This document shows positions 1 to 5,836 of a stretch of DNA of 20,850 nucleotides, in pieces. Source of the DNA: Deltaproteobacteria bacterium RIFOXYA12_FULL_61_11 (GTDB taxonomy: Bacteria; Bdellovibrionota_F; JAHFAK01; YA12-FULL-61-11); the NCBI GenBank assembly GCA_001799195.1, contig MGSU01000018.1, forward strand, positions 1-20,850, written 5' to 3'. Positions within the stretch are counted from its first letter, which is position 1; each line of letters starts with the position of its first letter. The position numbers were made by a program, and so were the translations under genes. Below the pieces are notes generated by a model, which had not been told where the DNA came from, made no database searches, and worked only from the letters and a program-made list of their open reading frames with translations.

Positions 1-592
1 CGAGGCAGCCCGCCTCCCGGGGAGGGCTTGCGAGCAGTTCGAGGACCAGGTCGTTCGGGACACTTCCAATACTGAGACACAAGCGCGGCCGCAAGGCCAG
101 GGCGACGAGCCGTGCGAGACAGACCTCGAAATCCCCGGTACCGGTGTCGATTTCGTGCGTAGCGACCGCGCGGAACAGGGGTAGGCGCCGGCCGAGGGCG
201 GAACGCGTTTCCGCGGCGACCCCTGCGCCGAGTTCGAGCGGAGGCCGTCCGGGGTCGGTGAGCATTCTCCGAATCAGGATTTCTTCATTTGCCACGAGAT
301 GAATCACGGTGCCGAGTGTATTCAAGCATTCGCGGTTGGCAGTAGCTTCGATCACTCCCCCACCACAGGCGATGACGCAGGGGAGGCGGCGCAGTTCGGT
401 CAGGAGGGAGCTCTCGAGCGTTCGGAAGGCAGGCCACCCTCGGTTTGCGACGAAGGAGGAGATGGGACCGTGGCGTTCTTCGAAACGCAGGTCGAGGTCG
501 AGGAAGGGTAGGTCGAGCCGTTCGGCCAGGGCTCTCCCGAGAGTACTTTTACCCGTGCCGCGGTGCCCGACCAGAATCAACGGTTCAAGCAT
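1..592 (-). CDS. aroK: Shikimate kinase, 3'-truncated by window edge; possible fusion to 3-dehydroquinase
   Basis: Phosphorylates shikimate to shikimate-3-phosphate with ATP, in the cytoplasm. Seen: from ATG at 592, 197 codons run open to the window edge. Walker A GHRGTGKST is at residues 9-17, with the shikimate-binding Asp of DLD (about residue 34), FR..E (residues 56-60), the GGG motif (77-79) and an RPPL lid segment (116-119). The start overlaps the aroA stop by 8 bp, so translation is probably coupled. A stand-alone kinase normally ends near residue 165-175. Here the frame continues as RPRLCLSIGSVPNDLVLELL (168-187), which resembles the first beta-strand and helix of type I 3-dehydroquinase (AroD). 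The kinase call is firm. The AroD fusion is an inference from about 30 residues. The rest of the gene lies outside the window. Confidence 0.9.
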   Translation of the reverse strand, partial: MLEPLILVGHRGTGKSTLGRALAERLDLPFLDLDLRFEERHGPISSFVANRGWPAFRTLESSLLTELRRLPCVIACGGGVIEATANRECLNTLGTVIHLVANEEILIRRMLTDPGRPPLELGAGVAAETRSALGRRLPLFRAVATHEIDTGTGDFEVCLARLVALALRPRLCLSIGSVPNDLVLELLASPPREAGCL

Positions 593-1877
593 GGCGCAGG
601 CCGACTCCGATGGAGGCCAAGGTCTCAAAATAACTTGGAAAACTTTTTGCCACGCAGTCTTCCCCCGACAAGCACAGGCCCGGCACGCGTAGGCCGAAGA
701 GGGCGAGACTCATCGCCATGCGGTGATCCCCGTGGGTTTCGAGCGTGGCCCCGTGCAACCGGTCGGGGTTCCCGTGCACGACCAAGGCGTCGTCCTCGAC
801 CTCGACCTCGACGCCGAGCCGGCGCAATTCTGTCGCGGTATCGCCGAGTCGGTCGGATTCTTTGTGCCGCAAATGCGCGACCCCACAGAAACGGCTGGGG
901 CCGCGGGCGAACGAAGCGACCACCGCCGCGGTCTGCAGCGAGTCGGGCATGTCGGTCATGGATACTCGCACGGGCTGGAGTTGAGAGGTGCCGGTTACGG
1001 TGACGCGTTGTCGGCAATTGTCTTGGGTCAGGGCGCAGCCCATCGAGGCCAGAACGCCCAGCAGCCCGCGCTCGCCGTGCGTGGAGGCGAGATCGAGTTC
1101 GGTCACGGTGACGGTGCCGCCCGAGATGGCCGCGGCGGCGAAGAAGTACCCGGCGCTGCTCCAGTCAGTCGGGATGCGATAGGTCCGCGGGGTATACACC
1201 TGAGGCGCGGCCACCAGGAAATGACTCTGCCCGGAGCGTTCGACGGTAACGCCGAATTCGGCCATCGTGGCCACGGTCAGGTCGACATAACTCGCCGAGC
1301 GCAAAGCTCCGTAGAGCTCGATGGCGCAGGAGGACTGTGCCAAGGGCGAGATCAGGAGCAGGGCGCTGAGGAACTGGCTGCTGACCTCGCCTTCGACCCC
1401 GGTCGATCCGCCGGGTAGCTTGCCTCCTCTCACGGTTACCGGCGGAGTGCCTGCGCTGTCCTCGACCTCGACCCCCAGACCGCGCAAAGCCGCGCAGAGC
1501 GATCCGACCGGGCGTTGGCGCAAGCGCTCGCAACCGGTGATGACGCTGGAGCCTTCGGCTAGGGAGCACAGGGCGGTGACGAAACGCATCAAGGTCCCTG
1601 AAGCCCCGACATCGATCGGGTGGGAAGGTGCGGTCAGCCGACCGCCGGTGCCGTGTACCACCAGTTCGGGGGCGAGGTTCCCGGGGGTGGTGCGCACCCC
1701 GAGAGCCTGGAGGGCGGCCAGGGTGTGGGTGATGTCGTCGTTGTCGGGGAGGCCGAGGAGTCTGCTGTCGCCTCCGGCCAGGGCGGCGATGGGGAGAACC
1801 CGGTTGGCGACGTATTTGCTGCCGGGCAGGGAAAGGGTGCAGTCCAGGGGGGAGGTTGGCGGCAGGATTTCGATCAT
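585..1877 (-). CDS. aroA: 3-phosphoshikimate 1-carboxyvinyltransferase (EPSP synthase)
   Basis: Transfers the enolpyruvyl group of PEP to shikimate-3-phosphate, the sixth shikimate-pathway step. The start is set at ATG 1877 because it gives a 4-bp ATGA overlap with the aroB stop and has GAGGAG (1886-1891) 8 nt upstream. A GTG at 1886 would overlap that ribosome site. The product is 430 aa, the usual length. Visible family motifs are LPGSKYVANR (17-26), GASGTLMR (91-98), SSQFLSALL (166-174), MPDSLQT in the region of the catalytic Asp, LRHKESDRL, GDHRMAMS and VAKSFPSYF. The glycine matching the glyphosate-contact Gly96 of E. coli is kept. Oddities: Tyr follows the first active-site Lys where Ser is usual (GSKS), and Ala stands where Asn is usual in the N-A/S-G-T loop. 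The gene lies between aroB and aroK in one operon. Confidence 0.96.
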   Translation of the reverse strand: MIEILPPTSPLDCTLSLPGSKYVANRVLPIAALAGGDSRLLGLPDNDDITHTLAALQALGVRTTPGNLAPELVVHGTGGRLTAPSHPIDVGASGTLMRFVTALCSLAEGSSVITGCERLRQRPVGSLCAALRGLGVEVEDSAGTPPVTVRGGKLPGGSTGVEGEVSSQFLSALLLISPLAQSSCAIELYGALRSASYVDLTVATMAEFGVTVERSGQSHFLVAAPQVYTPRTYRIPTDWSSAGYFFAAAAISGGTVTVTELDLASTHGERGLLGVLASMGCALTQDNCRQRVTVTGTSQLQPVRVSMTDMPDSLQTAAVVASFARGPSRFCGVAHLRHKESDRLGDTATELRRLGVEVEVEDDALVVHGNPDRLHGATLETHGDHRMAMSLALFGLRVPGLCLSGEDCVAKSFPSYFETLASIGVGLRHA

Positions 1878-2974
1878 GGAACACACTCCTCGAGAGCGTT
1901 GAGCAGGTCGGTTTCCCCGATCGGGTGCGCCCAGTGGCCCTCAACGTGGAGGACGCTGCCTATTCCGGTGAGGAGGACAAACCTCGGGGTGCGTCCGCGG
2001 GCTTTCTTGTCCGCACGCATTGGTCCGAGGAGGTCCTCGGCAGTCCCGGTGGGTAGAGCGGTGGGGAGGCCGAACCCCTGCAGCAGAGAGCGCAGCCGCC
2101 GGACCTCGGATTGCCCCAGATGGCCTGCGTTTCGTGCCAGGACCGCCTCGCAAACCAGACCCCGGGAGACTGCGGCACCATGGCCTTGCCGATAGGCTTC
2201 TCGCGCTTCGAGAGCATGGCCGACCGTGTGTCCGAGATTGAGCACTTCGCGGTAACCGCGTTCGAAGGGATCGTTTGCGACTACTTCGGCCTTGAGGCGG
2301 AGGCTTCGCTCGACCACCTCGGTGATGCTCTCGGCTTCCCTCCTCGAGAGAGAGGAAACATGGGCTTCGAGGAACTCGAACAAGGCCCGGTCGAGCGCTG
2401 CGGCGATCTTCACCACCTCGGCCATACCCTCGCGGAAGAGCTCGTCTTGCAGAGTATCGAGATGGTCGGTGCCGACGAGTACGGCCTCGGGGTGGTGGAA
2501 GGTCCCGAGGAGGTTCTTGCCCTCGGGCACGTCCACGCCGTTCTTGCCGCCGAGCGAAGCGTCGACCATGCCCAACAGGCTGGTTGGGACCAGGATGAGG
2601 GGAAGGCCTCGGTAATACGTCGAGGCGAGGAACCCCGCGAGATCGGTGACGACCCCTCCGCCGTGACCGACGACGAGGGTATCCCGGCCGCAGCCAGCGT
2701 GCAGCATCTCATCCTGGAGGCGGGAGAGAGTTGTTCTGGTTTTGGAAGCCTCTCCGGGCGGGAAGGTCAAGAGGAGCGGGACTCCGATTCCGGCCAAAGA
2801 TCCGAAGAGCCGTTCGTGGTGCAGGCCGGCAACCGTGGTATCGCTGATCACGACCAACCGATGGTCGGCATGACGGTCGAGGACCTCGACAAGCGAGGCA
2901 GCGCAATTGCGTTCAACGAAAACTCTGGTGGTTCCGGACCGGGGGGGGATGACGCAGTCGAAGGACCGGCTCAT
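1874..2974 (-). CDS. aroB: 3-dehydroquinate synthase
   Basis: Converts DAHP to 3-dehydroquinate using NAD+ and a divalent metal, the second shikimate-pathway step. The 366-aa product has typical family length. Seen: PPGEASKT (72-79), the NAD-binding glycine stretch GHGGGVVTDLAGF (103-115), LGGKNGVD (141-148), GMAEVVK with metal-ligand Glu186, LNLGHTVGHALE with metal-ligand His249, and QGHGAAV with metal-ligand His265. All three expected zinc/cobalt ligands are present, so activity is expected. The start ATG overlaps the aroF stop by 4 bp and the stop overlaps aroA by 4 bp. It is therefore an internal, translationally coupled operon gene. The call is close to certain. Confidence 0.97.
   Translation of the reverse strand: MSRSFDCVIPPRSGTTRVFVERNCAASLVEVLDRHADHRLVVISDTTVAGLHHERLFGSLAGIGVPLLLTFPPGEASKTRTTLSRLQDEMLHAGCGRDTLVVGHGGGVVTDLAGFLASTYYRGLPLILVPTSLLGMVDASLGGKNGVDVPEGKNLLGTFHHPEAVLVGTDHLDTLQDELFREGMAEVVKIAAALDRALFEFLEAHVSSLSRREAESITEVVERSLRLKAEVVANDPFERGYREVLNLGHTVGHALEAREAYRQGHGAAVSRGLVCEAVLARNAGHLGQSEVRRLRSLLQGFGLPTALPTGTAEDLLGPMRADKKARGRTPRFVLLTGIGSVLHVEGHWAHPIGETDLLNALEECVP
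1886..1891 (-). promoter_or_regulatory. Ribosome binding site deciding the aroA start
   Basis: GAGGAG on the minus strand lies inside the last codons of aroB, 8 nt before ATG 1877. It supports that ATG over the upstream in-frame GTG at 1886, which overlaps it. Confidence 0.6.
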
Positions 2975-3990
2975 ACCAACCGGCGGCCGAAATGCGGGGC
3001 AAGTGTGGCGAGGTCGGCGCGCACCTCGGCGAGCTGTTCAGGGCCCAAGGATTGGGCGCCGTCACTAAAAGCCTGTTCGGGCTTCGGGTGGGCCTCGACC
3101 AACAGTCCGTCCGCTCCGGCCGCCAGGGCTGCCCTGCAGAGCCCGGGGATGAGGAGGCGATTGCCCGCGGCGTGACTGGGATCCACGATGACCGGCAGGT
3201 GGGTCTCGTGCTTGAGGAAGATCACGGCTGAGATGTCGAGGGTATTGCGATAGGTGGTCTCATAGGTCCGGATGCCCCGTTCGCAGAAGATCACCTTCGA
3301 GTTGCCGCTCTTGAGGATGTATTCCGCGGCCATGATGAATTCCTTGATCGTCGCCGAGAGGCCCCTTTTCAGGATGACCGGAAGGTCGAGTTTGCCCATC
3401 TCCTTGAGCAGTTCCGAGTTGTGCATGTTGCGCGAGCCGACGCGGACGATGTCGACATACTCGGGAGCCCATTCCACGGCTCGGACATCGGTGATCTCCG
3501 TTTCCACCAGCAGACCGGTTTGCTTCTTGACCTCGCGCAGCAGCTTCAAGCCCTCTTTGCCGAGACCCTGGAATTCGTAAGGAGAGGTGCGGGGTTTGAA
3601 GGCCGAGGCGCGCATGACCTTGAAACCTTGCTGCACCAGCATGGAGGCGGCCTCGAAGACCTGGGTTCGGCCTTCGACGGAACAGGGACCCGCGATGAAC
3701 ACGAAGTCACGGTCGCCGAAGCAGACACCGTCGAGTTCGATCGCCGTGCGTTGCGCCGCGTGTTCTTTACTGGCGAGTTTGTAGGGTTTCTGAATGCGGA
3801 GGATCTGTTCGATCCCGGGAAAGGCGGCCCAGTCGCGCTCGGGTTCGAGGGTGCGGAGATCGCCGAGCACGTTGATGACCGTGCGCTCTACTCCCTGCGT
3901 GAGGTAGGGTTTGCATCCGGACTTAACGATGCGTTCGAGCAGGGCGTCGATCTGAGCCTTGGGGGCCTTGGGTTGCATGACGATGATCAC
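2971..3990 (-). CDS. aroF: 3-deoxy-7-phosphoheptulonate (DAHP) synthase, type I-beta with N-terminal regulatory domain
   Basis: Condenses PEP and erythrose-4-phosphate to DAHP, the entry step of aromatic biosynthesis. The 339 residues align by eye with the Thermotoga-type enzyme. An N-terminal ferredoxin-like/ACT-like domain (about 1-75, with VERTVINVLGD at 34-44) precedes the TIM-barrel. Catalytic motifs are AGPCSVEG (100-107, metal ligand Cys103), KPRTSPYEFQG (132-142), DPSHAAG (270-276, His273), VEAHP (298-302, Glu299) and SDG (Asp310). The start is GTG 3990, with AGGAGG 5 nt upstream. The ATG at codon 5 is too far from that site. In the Thermotoga-like group the N-terminal domain is the feedback-inhibition module for tyrosine or phenylalanine. 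Which effector acts here cannot be read. It is the first gene of the aro operon. Confidence 0.97.
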   Translation of the reverse strand: MIIVMQPKAPKAQIDALLERIVKSGCKPYLTQGVERTVINVLGDLRTLEPERDWAAFPGIEQILRIQKPYKLASKEHAAQRTAIELDGVCFGDRDFVFIAGPCSVEGRTQVFEAASMLVQQGFKVMRASAFKPRTSPYEFQGLGKEGLKLLREVKKQTGLLVETEITDVRAVEWAPEYVDIVRVGSRNMHNSELLKEMGKLDLPVILKRGLSATIKEFIMAAEYILKSGNSKVIFCERGIRTYETTYRNTLDISAVIFLKHETHLPVIVDPSHAAGNRLLIPGLCRAALAAGADGLLVEAHPKPEQAFSDGAQSLGPEQLAEVRADLATLAPHFGRRLV

Positions 3991-3995
3991 AGGTA

Positions 3996-4001
3996 CCTCC
4001 T
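3996..4001 (-). promoter_or_regulatory. Ribosome binding site of aroF
   Basis: AGGAGG (within GAGGAGGT) on the minus strand lies 5 nt before GTG 3990. It is a strong Shine-Dalgarno match and decides for the GTG start. Confidence 0.75.
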
Positions 4002-4037
4002 CGGCCGGGGAACCGACCGCCTAGGGTTCTTGCCAGG

Positions 4038-4066
4038 ATCATAGACCAGGTTCCGGGGAGGGGCAA
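4038..4066 (-). promoter_or_regulatory. Probable sigma70-type promoter of the aro operon
   Basis: On the minus strand, TTGCCC (-35, 4061-4066) and TATGAT (-10, 4038-4043) are separated by exactly 17 nt. Transcription would start near 4031, leaving a leader of only about 40 nt before aroF. That is too short for a classical trp-type attenuator, so control would be by a DNA-binding regulator or by DAHP-synthase feedback. Consensus matching only. Confidence 0.55.
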
Positions 4067-4272
4067 GGCAAGAAACATTCCTAATGTCAGTGTTCAGTCT
4101 TGGGGGGCAAGGGGTCCTGTCGCCTCTCACCCCCACCATGCTCATGCTTGCGCGTGGCGGGGGTCCCCCGTCGGCGCCACCCCTACGTGGTTTCAGGGAC
4201 AATCAGCAATCCCCCCAAGCCTGAAGGGTCGCCAACCCTGTTGAACCCCGCCGTGCTTCTCGTGGTTCTCGG

Positions 4273-4301
4273 TTGTTCTCGAACGGTACGTGTGCTACAA
4301 G
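4273..4301 (+). promoter_or_regulatory. Possible promoter of the carboxypeptidase gene
   Basis: TTGTTC (4273-4278) and TACAAG (4296-4301) are spaced 17 nt, and TGC directly before the -10 gives an extended -10. It lies about 30 nt upstream of the start codon at 4331. The hexamers match consensus only partly. Confidence 0.35.
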
Positions 4302-4330
4302 GTGGCAGACCTCGCGCCCGGGGAGCATGT

Positions 4331-5695
4331 ATGCATCGTTGGTCACTGTTCGTACTTCTGTTGGCAACGAGCGTGGGTCAAGCCGATCAGGGGGAGTACC
4401 GCAACCAACCGGTAGAAGTCGTCTTCGACCAGCCCGGGCAGCGGGTGTGGTTGCTTGAGCGCGACTTCGAACTCGACGATCTCTGGACCGATCGTGCCCG
4501 TTTGTACGTCAACCCCCTCGATCTTGAAGAGTTGCGAGGCGCCGGCCTCCGGGTGATCGAACTTGAGGAACCGCACCCCACCGCCTTCGACCCTGTTCTG
4601 GCCGGGGATCTCGTTCGATTTCCCTACGTCCAACCGAAATACCATGACTATCCTGAACTGAAAGCAGCCCTCGAGTCCCTGGCCGAAGCACACCCGGCAA
4701 TGACCATATTGAGTTCTCTCGGGAAGACCGAGGAAGGGCGGGACATGCTGGCTCTTCGACTTGGACGACCTTCGTCCGAACCTCGACCGGAGGTATTGCT
4801 CATCGGCGGCTTGCACGGCAACGAAGTCGTCGGGAACGAACTGTTGTTGGGTTTGGCCCGCTATCTTCTCGCGACCTATGCCACCGAGGCCCGATCGCGG
4901 AAGGTGCTCGATCAGCTCTCCATCGTGATCGTGCCCTCCGCGAATCCCGATGGTACGGCAAGGCGCTGGCGCAGCAATGGTAAGGGTATAGATCTCAATA
5001 GAGATTTTCTCGATCCACGGCGGACGCGTCCAAGGGAAGCCTTCCGCGCTCTGGAGAGCCGAAATATTGCGAGGCTAGCCGAGAAACGGCGTTTTCTGCT
5101 CTCCGCGGTCTTCCACGGTGGGGAGATTGTGGTGAACTATCCCTGGGACCATCGGCCCAATACCACGAGCTTACGCCCGGAAGATGCCGAGGTCCTCCGC
5201 AGACTGTCGCTGCGTTACGCCGGCCGCAATGAAGACATGGCCCACAATCCGCGCTTTCCCGGCGGGGTGACCAGCGGGTACGAGTGGTATCAGATCAGGG
5301 GCGGTCTCCAGGACTATTTCTATGGCTGGTACGGCTCGCTCAACCTGACCATCGAAGTGTCTCGGACCAAATGGCCGGTTCCAGCCGAACTGCCGCGTCA
5401 CTGGGAACTCAATTGCGAGGCGCTTCTGGATTTCCTCGAGCAGGCCAGGGTAGGGGTTGCGCTGCAGGTACTTGGTGCCGAGGGCACCCCCCTCGAGGCC
5501 ACGGTGAGGTTGCCGGGGACTCGGTCCCCGCTCCAGACAGCCCCGCACGATGGTGCATATTTTCGTTTGCTGCCGGGAGGTTGGCACCATGCCACGATCG
5601 AAGCCCCCGGTTACCGCACCACGCTCGTACCCCTGTTCTCGACCTCGCATCCCGGCCATATTCTCCAGATCGTGAGTCCCAAACCCGTGGAATGA
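4331..5695 (+). CDS. Exported M14-family zinc carboxypeptidase with C-terminal transthyretin-like domain
   Basis: Removes C-terminal residues from peptides and should act outside the cytoplasm. ATG 4331 is chosen because GGGGAG (4320-4325) sits 5 nt upstream and the product then starts with a signal peptide (about 1-19, MHRWSLFVLLLATSVGQA). The 454 aa contain a short N-terminal domain (about 25-85) that looks like a carboxypeptidase propeptide. The catalytic domain (about 100-400) has HGNE (His162, Glu165), substrate-binding NPDG (205-208) and DLNRDF (221-226), the third zinc ligand in FHGG (His262), and the catalytic Glu342 in TIEVS. A beta-rich tail (about 375-454) resembles the CarboxypepD regulatory/transthyretin-like domain of M14B enzymes. 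All catalytic residues are present. Substrate preference cannot be read. It is upstream of two other exported enzyme-like genes on the same strand. Confidence 0.92.
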   Translation: MHRWSLFVLLLATSVGQADQGEYRNQPVEVVFDQPGQRVWLLERDFELDDLWTDRARLYVNPLDLEELRGAGLRVIELEEPHPTAFDPVLAGDLVRFPYVQPKYHDYPELKAALESLAEAHPAMTILSSLGKTEEGRDMLALRLGRPSSEPRPEVLLIGGLHGNEVVGNELLLGLARYLLATYATEARSRKVLDQLSIVIVPSANPDGTARRWRSNGKGIDLNRDFLDPRRTRPREAFRALESRNIARLAEKRRFLLSAVFHGGEIVVNYPWDHRPNTTSLRPEDAEVLRRLSLRYAGRNEDMAHNPRFPGGVTSGYEWYQIRGGLQDYFYGWYGSLNLTIEVSRTKWPVPAELPRHWELNCEALLDFLEQARVGVALQVLGAEGTPLEATVRLPGTRSPLQTAPHDGAYFRLLPGGWHHATIEAPGYRTTLVPLFSTSHPGHILQIVSPKPVE

Positions 5696-5836
5696 AGTCC
5701 GGTGTCGTTCTATCCCTGAACCGTCGTCCCTGCACCTCAGAACTCGTGAAATGATCAACAATAACAATGAAAAATCCTGGCACGAAAGTGGGATATGCCC
5801 GAGGAGGGTCGAGGTGTCGACAAGGCGGTGGAAGAG

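Larger units (their letters stand above)
3991..4330. other. Intergenic region between the divergent aro operon and carboxypeptidase gene
   Basis: About 340 bp without a convincing gene. It holds the aroF ribosome site and promoter on the minus side, and a weaker promoter and ribosome site for the carboxypeptidase on the plus side. Between them is a GC-rich stretch with a perfect palindrome CGGGGG-T-CCCCCG (4158-4170), nested between GTGGCG (4154-4159) and CGCCAC (4175-4180). The plus-strand frame of the carboxypeptidase is open back to 4100, but that extension has no ribosome site and would bury the signal peptide. Confidence 0.5.

Noticed and set aside
798-830. Short repeated gacctcgac units on the plus strand
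   Set aside because: They encode the alternating Val-Glu stretch of aroA on the minus strand, so they reflect coding sequence rather than a DNA repeat element.
1878-1886. GTG start of aroA
   Set aside because: This GTG overlaps the ribosome site. ATG 1877 gives the ATGA overlap seen at the aroF/aroB junction.
2111-3175. 354-codon plus-strand frame
   Set aside because: Antisense to aroB and the end of aroF. It has no family motif.
4100-4330. Upstream extension of the carboxypeptidase frame
   Set aside because: It would put 77 residues before a clear signal peptide, and the strong ribosome site is at 4320-4325 for ATG 4331.
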